Positions 41,942 through 50,188 of a stretch of DNA of 64,000 nt are shown here, piece after piece. Source of the stretch: Leptospirales bacterium (GTDB lineage: Bacteria; Spirochaetota; Leptospiria; Leptospirales; Leptonemataceae). The stretch lies in assembly GCA_016788865.1 (NCBI GenBank), contig JAEUSB010000040.1, positions 1 through 64,000 of the forward strand, given 5' to 3'. Numbering within the stretch: position 1 is the stretch's first letter; the number at the start of each line of letters is the position of its first letter. The position numbers were made by a program, and so were the translations under genes. Under the pieces are notes generated by a model. The model did no database searches. It had not been told where the DNA came from and saw only the letters and a program-made list of their open reading frames with translations.

Positions 41942-42946
41942 ATGGAAATCAACAGCTTCGCAGCTTCAGAAAAAGGGAAACCCCTTGCGGCCCACAAATA
42001 CCAGACGCAACCACTTGCTCCTCATGAATGCATCATTAAGGTCAACGCTTGCGGCGTTTGCCACAGTGACATTCACATGATCGACAATGACTGGACTATC
42101 TCCAGGTATCCATTGGTCCCGGGACACGAAGTAATCGGTGAGGTCGTCGAATGTGGAAGCGAAGTGAAGCACATAAGATCTGGCGCAAGAGTTGGAGTTG
42201 GTTGGCAACGAAGCAGCTGCTTGCAATGCAGCGATTGCCTTTCCGGAAATGAAAATCTTTGCAACAAAAACCAGGGGGTCATAACGCATGGCTTTGGCGG
42301 CTTTGCGGATCATCTTCTCATGGATTCACGTTTCGTTTTTGCAATTCCTGACGGCGCAGAAACCGAAACGAGCGCTCCCCTTCTGTGCGGTGGTATCACC
42401 GTCTATTCAGCGCTCATCCATGCTGGTATGAAGCACGGACAACGAATTGGGGTGATTGGTGTTGGCGGCTTAGGACATATGGCCATTCAGTTTGCATCGA
42501 AGCTTGGCAACAGCGTTACCGCATTCACGACAAGCGATGATAAAGCGCAATTTGCGGCATCGCTTGGGGCAACGGAAGCGATTGTAACGGATGGTAAGCG
42601 GCCCAAGAAGCGAACACGCCAGGCGTTTGATATCATTATAAGTACCGTCGCCCATACTCAGGAATGGTCCGACTATGTGAACTTGCTCGGTTCTGATGGT
42701 ACGCTCACTTTCGTAGGTGTGCCAAACGAAAATCTCTCAATCCCACTTGGCCTTCTGCTCGGCAAGCGCCGCCGCATCATGGCCAGTCCTATTGGTGGAC
42801 GCGCAATGATTACTAAAATGCTGCAGCTTACGGCTGACCACGGAATCAAAGCAATCATCGAGAAATTTCCAATGACCAGAGCAAACGAGGCCATTGAGCG
42901 CGTGCGATCGAACAAGGTTCGTTATCGAGCCGTACTCACGAACTAG
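41942..42946 (+). CDS. Zinc-dependent alcohol dehydrogenase (YahK/cinnamyl-alcohol type)
   Basis: 334 residues. CGVCHSDIHMIDNDW carries catalytic zinc Cys, GHEVIGEVVECG follows, and the structural zinc cysteines are SCLQCSDCLSGNENLC. The nucleotide site is GVGGLGHMAIQFA (~177). It belongs to the CAD/YahK medium-chain family that reduces aldehydes with NADPH. Substrate unknown. The start ATG 41942 fits the family. Confidence 0.93.
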   Translation: MEINSFAASEKGKPLAAHKYQTQPLAPHECIIKVNACGVCHSDIHMIDNDWTISRYPLVPGHEVIGEVVECGSEVKHIRSGARVGVGWQRSSCLQCSDCLSGNENLCNKNQGVITHGFGGFADHLLMDSRFVFAIPDGAETETSAPLLCGGITVYSALIHAGMKHGQRIGVIGVGGLGHMAIQFASKLGNSVTAFTTSDDKAQFAASLGATEAIVTDGKRPKKRTRQAFDIIISTVAHTQEWSDYVNLLGSDGTLTFVGVPNENLSIPLGLLLGKRRRIMASPIGGRAMITKMLQLTADHGIKAIIEKFPMTRANEAIERVRSNKVRYRAVLTN

Positions 42947-42988
42947 CCGGTCATCGTCGCGCTGCGCCGGACTGACGCGGAGTGGGGG

Positions 42989-43276
42989 TTATTTAAGGCA
43001 GGATTTCACGGCCGCGTCCAACTCGGGGTTATCCTCCGTGGCCATGATCTTCTTGATTTCCGCGGCACTGTGCTTTTCAGCGATTTGTTTGGCCGTGCAG
43101 CCGCAATACGATTCAGCCTTCTCGGGTTTTGCACCCTTTCTGACTGCGGCATCCTTACAAGATGCCACAAATTTCGACTGGAACGACTGCTTGAAGCCGC
43201 GCTCGTAACCCGCGTCAAATTCACCGCAACTCATCAACGCAAGTACGGCCAGGCCTGAAATCAATCCCCGCATCAT
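42989..43276 (-). CDS. Small Cys-containing lipoprotein
   Basis: 95 residues. MMRGLISGLAVLALMSC has a lipobox with Cys17. The mature part is helical and charged, with CGC and other spaced Cys (ASCKDA, YCGCTAKQ, KSCLK) for disulfides. GAGG lies before the ATG pair. Unknown function. The 3' side faces the alcohol dehydrogenase, the 5' side is divergent from fliG. Confidence 0.75.
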   Translation of the reverse strand: MMRGLISGLAVLALMSCGEFDAGYERGFKQSFQSKFVASCKDAAVRKGAKPEKAESYCGCTAKQIAEKHSAAEIKKIMATEDNPELDAAVKSCLK

Positions 43277-43362
43277 TTGTGGAACCTCAAGTATCTTATC
43301 GGTCAGAGTTGGGGATTCCGAAATCGACTTGCCATTCAGCAGAATTATGTCACATATAGCAT

Positions 43363-44502
43363 ATGCAAAGACGCAGCATCGACGTTATCATTTCCGACGA
43401 GGGAATCCTACCCACAAACCAGGTTCCTGTCCGCAAACCAGTGAAAGCCTCTGCTGGTTCAGCGGCACAAACAGCCACAGCCCAGGCTGCAGCCCGGGCC
43501 CACGCCGAATCCGAACCCGGCGCAACCCGAGCTGCAAAGTTGCTCCTCTCGCTTGGCCCTGATCAGGCTGCCGTTATTCTAAAGGAAATGGATCCGGGCG
43601 AGGTCGAGCGCGTAGTGGCCGAAATGATTCGGATTCGAACGATTTCCAGCCAGGAGAGAAAAGCGATCCTGGACCAGTTCCATGCCATCGTGGAAGAATT
43701 CGAACCTCCGGTGCGCGGTGGTCTAGAGAGCGCCACCGACCTGCTAGTCCGCAGTCTCGGCGAAGAGAAAGCCGGGGAGATTCTAACAAAACTAAATCGC
43801 CATGATGTGCGGCAGGATTTTGCATTTCTCGAACAAATCGATTCAAACCTTCTTGCAACGGTGCTCGCAAGTGAACATCCACAGGTAACGGCCATTGCGC
43901 TTGCTTCGATTCACCCAAGAACAGCCGCAGCTGTGTTGCGTCTGTTGCCAGAAGAGCACCGGGCAGCCGTTTCGCTTAGAATCGCAAAGACCAGCAAGAC
44001 TCATCCTGAAGCGCTTGAAAAAGTAGCCCGTGTATTGCGCGAAAAGTTTGAGAAAAGAAAGGACGAGATTTACTCCGAGGTTGGCGGGGCAAACACTCTA
44101 GCGACTATCCTGAATCACATGGATCGCGATCTAGAGGAAGACATACTGAGAAAACTGGAAACAGAGGCCCCGGATCTGCTTGGCACCGTGAAGGAACGTC
44201 TCTACACGTTTGAAGAGCTTCTTGGACTTGCCCCCAAAGAAATGCGTCTGTTAGCCTCGGCGGTCAATGATGATCATTTGATCGCAACGGCTCTTCGGGG
44301 GGCTGGCGATGAGATGACACGCCATTTTTTCAATAGTCTGTCACATAACCGGGCCGCTGATATCCTTGAGGAGATCGATCGGAGGGGGCCAATTTCCCTG
44401 CGAGAAATTCATGAGGCTCGCGGCTTTATTCTTTCCATTGCTCGTAAGCTGGATGAAGATGGAAAAATCGTCATAAAGAAAACCAAAGAAGAGTATGTCT
44501 AA
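43363..44502 (+). CDS. fliG: Flagellar motor switch protein FliG (paralogue with Ala-rich N-extension)
   Basis: 379 residues. An unusual ~50-residue Ala/Thr/Pro-rich extension precedes the FliG-N domain (AAKLLLSLGPDQAAVILKEM). The middle domain has the EHPQ motif (SEHPQVTAIALA, ~169) and the C-terminal torque-generating helices (LVRALRGAGDEM-like ATALRGAGDEM). It forms the C-ring rotor face that contacts MotA. Spirochaetes carry two FliG paralogues; the lack of neighbouring fliF or fliH suggests this is the isolated one. The next gene overlaps its stop. Confidence 0.9.
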   Translation: MQRRSIDVIISDEGILPTNQVPVRKPVKASAGSAAQTATAQAAARAHAESEPGATRAAKLLLSLGPDQAAVILKEMDPGEVERVVAEMIRIRTISSQERKAILDQFHAIVEEFEPPVRGGLESATDLLVRSLGEEKAGEILTKLNRHDVRQDFAFLEQIDSNLLATVLASEHPQVTAIALASIHPRTAAAVLRLLPEEHRAAVSLRIAKTSKTHPEALEKVARVLREKFEKRKDEIYSEVGGANTLATILNHMDRDLEEDILRKLETEAPDLLGTVKERLYTFEELLGLAPKEMRLLASAVNDDHLIATALRGAGDEMTRHFFNSLSHNRAADILEEIDRRGPISLREIHEARGFILSIARKLDEDGKIVIKKTKEEYV

Positions 44503-45334
44503 TATGAGAATCATCCGCCTGGTCATCCCGTGCCTTTTGCTTGTTCAGCTTTCCTGCTCCCTCTCCTCAATTCTGAGCCAACGCCCGACTATTGACTATC
44601 AGAGCATTGAACTGGCCGACTTCACAATGGAATACATTGACCTCAAGCTCAAGTTGAAGCTGAATAATCCCTACCCAATCAAGTTGCCGGCCGGAGCAAT
44701 TGGCGGAGATCTCTCGCTGGATAGTACAATGCTTACAGGCCTGACAGCTACCACGCCGGATGTTCCAGCCAATGGATCCGCTCCGTTTCCAATTACCGTC
44801 CGCCTTCCATTCAAATCCATTCTTTCCATGGGCTCGGCCGCTGAGGCCAAAGAAATGTTTAACTTTCGGTTTAAAGGAAACGCAGATCTAAAGGTTGGCC
44901 CAACGGTTCCAGGAATGCCTGACCGCATGAGCCTTCCGTTTGACTACACTCAGGAGGTCCCGGCAATCATTCCCGAAGTTACCTTTGAGAATATTCAATT
45001 TGAGGCCCCGACCCTCGCCTCTCCGGTGCCATCCATCGCATTCGATCTCGGACTGAAGAATCGGGCGCAGGGAAAATTCAACATTGGTAACATCGACTAC
45101 CAGGTGATGATGGGAACTGTTCCGGTTCTCAATGGTAAGACGGAAAAGCTCACAAATTCCGGGACGGCCAGCGTTGCTCGCGTGAAGTCCAGCCTCTCTC
45201 TTTCCTCCGTCCCCTTTGCCCTCCTCCAGGGCACCAAGAATCTCAAGGTCAAGGGGGGAACCTCAGTGTCTTTCCCAGGATTCGCCAAAGACCGCTCTTT
45301 TCCCCTGAATTTCGACAAGGACATGAGCCCTTAA
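44495..45334 (+). CDS. LEA-type-2 domain lipoprotein
   Basis: 279 residues; ATG 44495 overlaps the fliG stop (44504 is an alternative). MRIIRLVIPCLLLVQLSC has a lipobox with lipidated Cys21. YIDLKLKLKLNNPYPIKLPAG and LTGLTATTPDVPANGSAPFPITVRL are WHy/LEA2 strands, repeated in the second half (FDLGLKNRAQGKFNIGNIDYQV). LEA2 lipoproteins occur in envelopes of many bacteria; function is unknown. Coupling with fliG is unexpected. Confidence 0.8.
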   Translation: MSNMRIIRLVIPCLLLVQLSCSLSSILSQRPTIDYQSIELADFTMEYIDLKLKLKLNNPYPIKLPAGAIGGDLSLDSTMLTGLTATTPDVPANGSAPFPITVRLPFKSILSMGSAAEAKEMFNFRFKGNADLKVGPTVPGMPDRMSLPFDYTQEVPAIIPEVTFENIQFEAPTLASPVPSIAFDLGLKNRAQGKFNIGNIDYQVMMGTVPVLNGKTEKLTNSGTASVARVKSSLSLSSVPFALLQGTKNLKVKGGTSVSFPGFAKDRSFPLNFDKDMSP

Positions 45335-45350
45335 CAATTGCTTGCGTTGC

Positions 45351-45380
45351 AGATGAACCAGAGATTAAACTGGTTCATCT
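45351..45380. terminator. Hairpin between two lipoprotein genes
   Basis: AGATGAACCAG / CTGGTTCATCT, an 11-bp perfect stem with an 8-nt loop, 17 bp after the LEA2 gene. No U-tract follows (AAGTTCC). It may be a weak terminator or an mRNA processing stem before the next gene. Confidence 0.5.
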
Positions 45381-45400
45381 AAGTTCCATCGGAGATATTC

Positions 45401-46174
45401 ATGAAACGTTTCCTAATCGCGGCAGGCATTTCTTTGCTCGTGATCACTTTCAGTGATTGCAAGCAATCCGGCAAGATCGCACAAACTTCCGAAACGCGGG
45501 TAGCCCGTTTTAAGATGGGAGTGTTCAAGGAAATTGGAAATCCCAAGTCAGGCCTGCCTCTGGCGCTCGAAAAAGGGGAAGTTGTCACGCTTGAAAAAAT
45601 TGAATCATTCAAGCCTGCGCAGGGTGCACCTGTCGAGTATGCGCTCATCAAGATCGCAGGTGGCCAAACCGGATACGTTCCCGCCAGTTACCTCGCGAAA
45701 GCGGCAATCGTATTAACAGGAAGTGCTAAACTCTACCAACGTCCAAGCATAACATCCGGAATTGCGCGAGGTGCCGATAAACTGAAGCCAGGCGTAGTTG
45801 CATTCCTTGAGAACGAGGATTTCAGTGATGGTGAATGGCTGGAAATCGTAGGCGGCTCAAACGCGGCCAACTATTTCAAGGGTTGGGTCAAAGGGTCTGG
45901 TTCAATTTCTCGCGACACGGAACTCGTCACGGCAGCCGTTCGACTGGAACAGGCGCTGGAAATCTACAACAATCCAAAGGCATCAGACAAGGCCAAAGAA
46001 GAAGCCCGAAGCACGCTGGATGACATACAAAAGAATTCACCAGACCCAATCAGGCAGTTAGCGGCTGAAGCCCTGGGGGCCCATTCGCCGGATAAGCCTG
46101 CAACGCCAACAGAAGAAAAGGAAGAGGGTATCCAGCCACTGCAGCCAGCGGAAGAACCAAAGCCGAACGGTTGA
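45401..46174 (+). CDS. SH3-domain lipoprotein
   Basis: 257 residues; GGAG lies 7 bp before the ATG. FLIAAGISLLVITFSDC gives a lipobox ending at Cys20. Two SH3-like stretches follow: YALIKIAGGQTGYVPASYL and EWLEIVGGSNAANYFKGWVKG. A helical segment and a Pro/Glu tail (PTEEKEEGIQPLQPAEEPKP) end the chain. It probably sits in the envelope; the SH3 repeats suggest wall or protein binding. Confidence 0.8.
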   Translation: MKRFLIAAGISLLVITFSDCKQSGKIAQTSETRVARFKMGVFKEIGNPKSGLPLALEKGEVVTLEKIESFKPAQGAPVEYALIKIAGGQTGYVPASYLAKAAIVLTGSAKLYQRPSITSGIARGADKLKPGVVAFLENEDFSDGEWLEIVGGSNAANYFKGWVKGSGSISRDTELVTAAVRLEQALEIYNNPKASDKAKEEARSTLDDIQKNSPDPIRQLAAEALGAHSPDKPATPTEEKEEGIQPLQPAEEPKPNG

Positions 46175-46187
46175 TCCGGGTTTACTT

Positions 46188-48464
46188 ATGATAGATTCGA
46201 TCAAGGCATTCTTCAGATCCGCGGTCGAATCGATTCGCACTGTGTCGGGACGAGTTCTGGTCTTCCTGCAACCACTCCTGACTAAGCTGCGGCCATTTCT
46301 GGCTAAAGTCTATCTAGCATTAAAGCCCTTGCTTGAGCGAATCGGCGCCAATTGGCAGAAACTTTTGCTGCGCGCTGTCTTGATTGTTGGAATCGGGCTG
46401 ACCCTTCTCACTGGAGGTGTTTTCGTCCGGTTCTTATACGACCGCGCTGAGATTGTGCAATCTCTGGAGAAAGAAAAACTCTGGCTGCGCGGGTCTGGTG
46501 ACCGGCCGGCCAAACCGCTCATACAGATCTACGCAAACGATGACACGTTAATCGGTGAATATTTGCCACAAAGAGAATCGCGGATTCCACTCGACGCTTG
46601 CAAAACGCAACTCGTCTGGCTTTCGCGCGCTGCGGTTTCCGCCGAGGATCGGGACTTTCACACACACGGTGGCGTTTCATATCGCGGAATCTTTCGCGCA
46701 TTTCTGAACAACATCCGCTTCCTCAGCGTACGTGAAGGTGGCGGTAGTATTACGCAACAGGTAGCTCGGAATCTTTACATCAGCCGTAGCACGCCCGGGC
46801 TCATCCGCAAAATTTACGAGACGTTTACCGCCTGGTTGATTGAGTCAAAGTTAGACAAGAATGAAATTCTGTGTTTGTACTTGAATCGAATCTATATGGG
46901 TGAGGGCCGCCTTGGTGCAGAAGAGGCTTCCTGGTTCTATTTTCGCAAACCACCCATGAACCTCGATGCGGCGGAAGCGTCCATGATTGTGGGACTTTTT
47001 CCGAGCCCGGTCCGCTACAGCCCACTCAACAAGATAGAATTCTCCATGCGAAAACAGGAGAAAGTCCTCGCTGCGCTCGAAAGAGACGGATGGATCAAGC
47101 CAGGCGAAGCGGCAGGAATCATCCGCAACTTCAAAGCGAGATACGAGATCACGGATTCTTCCCCCGGAAAGATTGGGTTGTACGGTGCAAGCCGGGACTT
47201 CCGCCTGAATTCGGCCCCGGCCGCAAACGACAGAGTAAGACAGTTCTTATACGAAACGATTCCAGAAGAGATTGTGCGCGAAGGTGGCCTGTCGGTGAGA
47301 ACCACGATCGATCCGCTGCGTCAAGCTGCGGCCCTGGAATCAATGCGCAAAGGAATCGAACGAGTCCGCGGGGAGATGATCCGCCAATCAAGCCGGAAGG
47401 ACTTTGCGATGCTACAGTCGCGTCGTTTGAATGGAACGTTAGTCGCAATGGATGCAAAGACGGGAGAGCTGCGAGCATTAGTAGGCGGATACGGCGTGGT
47501 TGAAACCGGCAGCTCTGATCGAATCTGGAAAATGCAGAGACAACCTGGCTCTGCTATCAAGGGATTTCTTTATGCAACGGCCCTGGATGCAGATAAAATA
47601 GACTTCGAGGCCGACGTAATAGATGAGCCGATCAATATTGGCGGATACCAACCCCGCAATTCGTATGGCACATTCAAAGGCCGCCTAACGTTACGACAGG
47701 CCGTGGCGTTGTCATGCAATACGGTTGCAGTTCGCACCCTGAACGATCTCGGGGCATCCACGTTTCGCGATCGAATTGGCACTGCGCTCGAAATGAGTTT
47801 CTTCGATACTCGTGAACGCTTCCCGGCAAACCTCACGCTGGCACTTGGATCTGGCGAAATGACGCCACTTGAAATGGCCCGCTTGTATGGGATTTTACTG
47901 AACGAGGGCTACACTGTTCGCCCAAACCTCATCAAGAGTGTGACCGACAAGAGCGGGTCGGTGATCTGGCAAGCGGAATCCAATTCGGGCTATCGTGTGT
48001 TATCAGTGCGAGCAACCGCTCAAACACTCGACTTGCTCCGTGGCGTTGTCGATCCCGAAGATGAGGGAACTGCGGGATGGATCGGCCAGCAGCGTTTGAA
48101 GAATGCTGCATTCCTCCCGTTTCCGGTAGCTGGAAAGTCCGGAACCGTCCAAACCGTGCCGGAAGTGGCAAAGAAATTTCCCGGCCTCAGTGGTGTTCAT
48201 GACGCATGGTTTGTAGGTCTAGTCCCAGGTGAGGTGGCAGTGGTCTGGATTGGACAGGATGAAGGGGCGCCCTTCCCAGGTGGTGGATCCGGAACGGCTG
48301 GCAGTATCTGGGCCGAGTACGCTAATACAGGGATTCGCGGAGTAAACGGGGATTTTCCGGTTGTTGAGAAAAGGAAACCAGATCCTCGCGGAAGCGATCC
48401 CAACTCAATAATTCCACTGGAGCCGGTACCACCACCTGTTCCAACGCCAGACGTAGTTCAATGA
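46188..48464 (+). CDS. Class A penicillin-binding protein (PBP1A-like)
   Basis: 758 residues. A membrane helix at ~60-82 is followed by the GT51 glycosyltransferase: SAEDRDFHTHGG (catalytic Glu ~153) and GGGSITQQVARNLY (~184). The transpeptidase has the SxxK box PGSAIKG (~454), SxN as SCN (~509) and KSGT (~650). A Pro-rich tail ends the protein (PLEPVPPPVPTPDVVQ). It polymerises and cross-links peptidoglycan in the periplasm. It may form an operon with the upstream lipoprotein gene (13 bp gap). The N-terminal ~60 residues are an amphipathic cytoplasmic extension. Confidence 0.94.
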   Translation: MIDSIKAFFRSAVESIRTVSGRVLVFLQPLLTKLRPFLAKVYLALKPLLERIGANWQKLLLRAVLIVGIGLTLLTGGVFVRFLYDRAEIVQSLEKEKLWLRGSGDRPAKPLIQIYANDDTLIGEYLPQRESRIPLDACKTQLVWLSRAAVSAEDRDFHTHGGVSYRGIFRAFLNNIRFLSVREGGGSITQQVARNLYISRSTPGLIRKIYETFTAWLIESKLDKNEILCLYLNRIYMGEGRLGAEEASWFYFRKPPMNLDAAEASMIVGLFPSPVRYSPLNKIEFSMRKQEKVLAALERDGWIKPGEAAGIIRNFKARYEITDSSPGKIGLYGASRDFRLNSAPAANDRVRQFLYETIPEEIVREGGLSVRTTIDPLRQAAALESMRKGIERVRGEMIRQSSRKDFAMLQSRRLNGTLVAMDAKTGELRALVGGYGVVETGSSDRIWKMQRQPGSAIKGFLYATALDADKIDFEADVIDEPINIGGYQPRNSYGTFKGRLTLRQAVALSCNTVAVRTLNDLGASTFRDRIGTALEMSFFDTRERFPANLTLALGSGEMTPLEMARLYGILLNEGYTVRPNLIKSVTDKSGSVIWQAESNSGYRVLSVRATAQTLDLLRGVVDPEDEGTAGWIGQQRLKNAAFLPFPVAGKSGTVQTVPEVAKKFPGLSGVHDAWFVGLVPGEVAVVWIGQDEGAPFPGGGSGTAGSIWAEYANTGIRGVNGDFPVVEKRKPDPRGSDPNSIIPLEPVPPPVPTPDVVQ

Positions 48465-48504
48465 TGGTTTGATCAAATTCCAATCGAAGGGAATTGGAGC
48501 GATC

Positions 48505-48541
48505 AAGCGCCCACCGCTTGCTGCGCAAACGGTGGTGCTTT
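48505..48541 (+). terminator. Hairpin after the PBP gene
   Basis: A stem around CCACCG (48511) / CGGTGG (48530), extended by an AAGC/GCTT pair with one bulge, 40 bp after the PBP stop, followed by TTTCTTG. It is a plausible terminator. A second palindrome, GCCCTGTACAGGGC (48601-48614), lies further downstream and is followed by TTTGTC. Confidence 0.5.
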
Positions 48542-48688
48542 CTTGAAACCCAGGCCTTGCCCTCTATGTTTGTCCGGGATGCCCGCTGAGCCTGTTTTTG
48601 GCCCTGTACAGGGCTTTGTCAACAATATCCACTGACCAAAACCTTGCAAAAACGATTGCGCCAACACCACAAGTATATATAAGCAGTC

Positions 48689-49441
48689 ATGCCCCGAATT
48701 CGCCTTTTGAGCAAATCGAGCTTGCTCTTGCTGACGATCTTATTGGCTTCCTGCGTTTCGACGTCGACCCATGAAAGAGAAATCAAAACACGCGACGACG
48801 AAAACCTCCGTATGCAGGGCGAGATCGAGAGACTCGAGACTGAAAAAGCGCAGCTACTGAAGGACCGCACAACTTTGCAGGCGTCCGTGCAAGAGATGGC
48901 GAAGGCACTTGAGGAAGCGCGCATTCGAAAGCTGGAGTCAGACAAGCGCATCGCCGACTATCGGGCTATGCTTGCGCGGTTTCGGAGCCTGATTGATTCC
49001 GGAAAACTGAAGATCCGGATGGTTGACGGTCGAATGGTAGTTGTACTTGCTTCAGATGTTCTGTTTAGCCCCGGATCCGCTGATTTGTCCGTGCAGGGGC
49101 GCGAAGCAATTCTCGAAGTTGCTCGTGTTTTTGCAACTATGCCCGATCGAAAGTTCCAGGTAGAAGGGCACACAGACAATGCTCCAATTCGCACATTTAA
49201 ATTTCCGTCTAACTGGCAGTTAGCTGCTGAAAGGGCCATAACTGTGCTGGACGTAATGGTCCAGGCGGGCGTAACTCCTGATAAAGTCAGCGCTGCAAGT
49301 TATGGTGAAACAAGACCAGTGAAACATAACACTACGATCGAAGGCAGATCAGCGAATCGGCGAATCGAAATTGTGATAGTACCCGATTTGTCCAGTCTGC
49401 CGGGATTTGAAGAACTCAATAAGTTAGCCGAAGAGAAGTAA
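48689..49441 (+). CDS. OmpA-family lipoprotein with coiled coil
   Basis: 250 residues. SSLLLLTILLASC gives a lipobox with lipidated Cys22. A coiled coil follows at ~28-95 (long E/K/R/L heptads). The OmpA-type domain has VLFSPGSADLSVQGRE, GHTDNAPIRTFKFPSNWQLAAERA and NRRIEIVIVPD. It binds peptidoglycan; this is a MotB/Pal-like arrangement without a transmembrane helix. A TetR gene follows 3 bp after its stop. Confidence 0.9.
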   Translation: MPRIRLLSKSSLLLLTILLASCVSTSTHEREIKTRDDENLRMQGEIERLETEKAQLLKDRTTLQASVQEMAKALEEARIRKLESDKRIADYRAMLARFRSLIDSGKLKIRMVDGRMVVVLASDVLFSPGSADLSVQGREAILEVARVFATMPDRKFQVEGHTDNAPIRTFKFPSNWQLAAERAITVLDVMVQAGVTPDKVSAASYGETRPVKHNTTIEGRSANRRIEIVIVPDLSSLPGFEELNKLAEEK

Positions 49442-49444
49442 AGA

Positions 49445-50065
49445 ATGGGTGTTCAAGAAAGAAAAGAGCGCGAAAAGGCGCAAAGGCGCACTTCAATCCT
49501 GGATGCGGCACGCTCAATCATTAAGGAAAAACCGTACGATTCAATCATCATGGAAGACATCGCGAATCGTCTCGAATTGTCGCGGGCCACTCTCTACCTC
49601 TACTTCAAAAATAAAGAAGAAATCTATACGACTCTCCTGACCCTGGGAATGCAAGAGCTGGAAGAGGGTTACAAGGAAGCCCTCAAGACTCCATCGCCGG
49701 AACCAATGGAGAATCTTGTAAAGTGTGCGTTTGTATTCTTCACGTTCTACATGGGCAACCATACTTATTTCGATTTGCTGGTCACAAACCGGGCCGATCT
49801 GCTTCGCGAATGCCGGCCAGAGGTGAGAACCGAGTTTGAGAAAGCCGGGGCATCGGTTATTGAGCCGATCGTTAAGGTGTATCAGAGCGGGATGGACGCA
49901 GGAAAATTTCAGAAGCAGGATCCCGAGAAAATGGCATTTCTGCTGCGTGCCATTGCCATTGGAATCGCCGTGGGCTTTCGAGAAGGAAATCTGAAATTTC
50001 CGGAAGACATCATGGTCATGCGCGATCTGGTCCTTTACGGCCTTTTGGGCAAGAAACCAGCCTAG
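49445..50065 (+). CDS. TetR-family transcriptional repressor
   Basis: 206 residues. The DNA-binding domain (RTSILDAARSIIKEKPYDSIIMEDIA read in parts, then LSRATLYLYFKNKEEIY) spans ~14-60. The C-terminal part is a helical ligand domain. It follows the OmpA lipoprotein by 3 bp and precedes glpD, from which it is separated by two palindromes with a TGACA-x-TGTCA pattern that suit a TetR operator, so it may repress glpD (inference). Confidence 0.9.
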   Translation: MGVQERKEREKAQRRTSILDAARSIIKEKPYDSIIMEDIANRLELSRATLYLYFKNKEEIYTTLLTLGMQELEEGYKEALKTPSPEPMENLVKCAFVFFTFYMGNHTYFDLLVTNRADLLRECRPEVRTEFEKAGASVIEPIVKVYQSGMDAGKFQKQDPEKMAFLLRAIAIGIAVGFREGNLKFPEDIMVMRDLVLYGLLGKKPA

Positions 50066-50132
50066 ATCCAACCTGGAGGGCAGCCAGCTCACGAAACGCG
50101 GCACCCTCGAATTTTACGGCCCGTCAGAATCC

Positions 50133-50145
50133 TGACACCGTGTCA
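50133..50145. promoter_or_regulatory. Palindromic operator 1 upstream of glpD
   Basis: TGACACCGTGTCA, a perfect 13-bp palindrome, 44 bp before the glpD ATG. It shares TGACA...TGTCA with the site at 50173, and the centres are 41 bp apart, close to four helical turns. Confidence 0.6.
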
Positions 50146-50172
50146 TTATTTTCTTGACGAACTGCCTTTTTT

Positions 50173-50187
50173 CTGACACTCTGTCAG
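50173..50187. promoter_or_regulatory. Palindromic operator 2, overlapping the glpD start region
   Basis: CTGACACTCTGTCAG, palindromic except for the centre, ending one base before the glpD ATG. It leaves no space for a Shine-Dalgarno site. A TTGACG element at 50154 could be the -35 of a promoter whose -10 falls in this palindrome, which would give a leaderless glpD mRNA. Confidence 0.55.
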
Positions 50188-50188
50188 C

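Noticed and set aside
39900..42000. A restriction endonuclease partner for the methyltransferase
   Set aside because: Neighbours are a DUF4380-like protein, the glycosylase and an alcohol dehydrogenase; no nuclease motif is seen.
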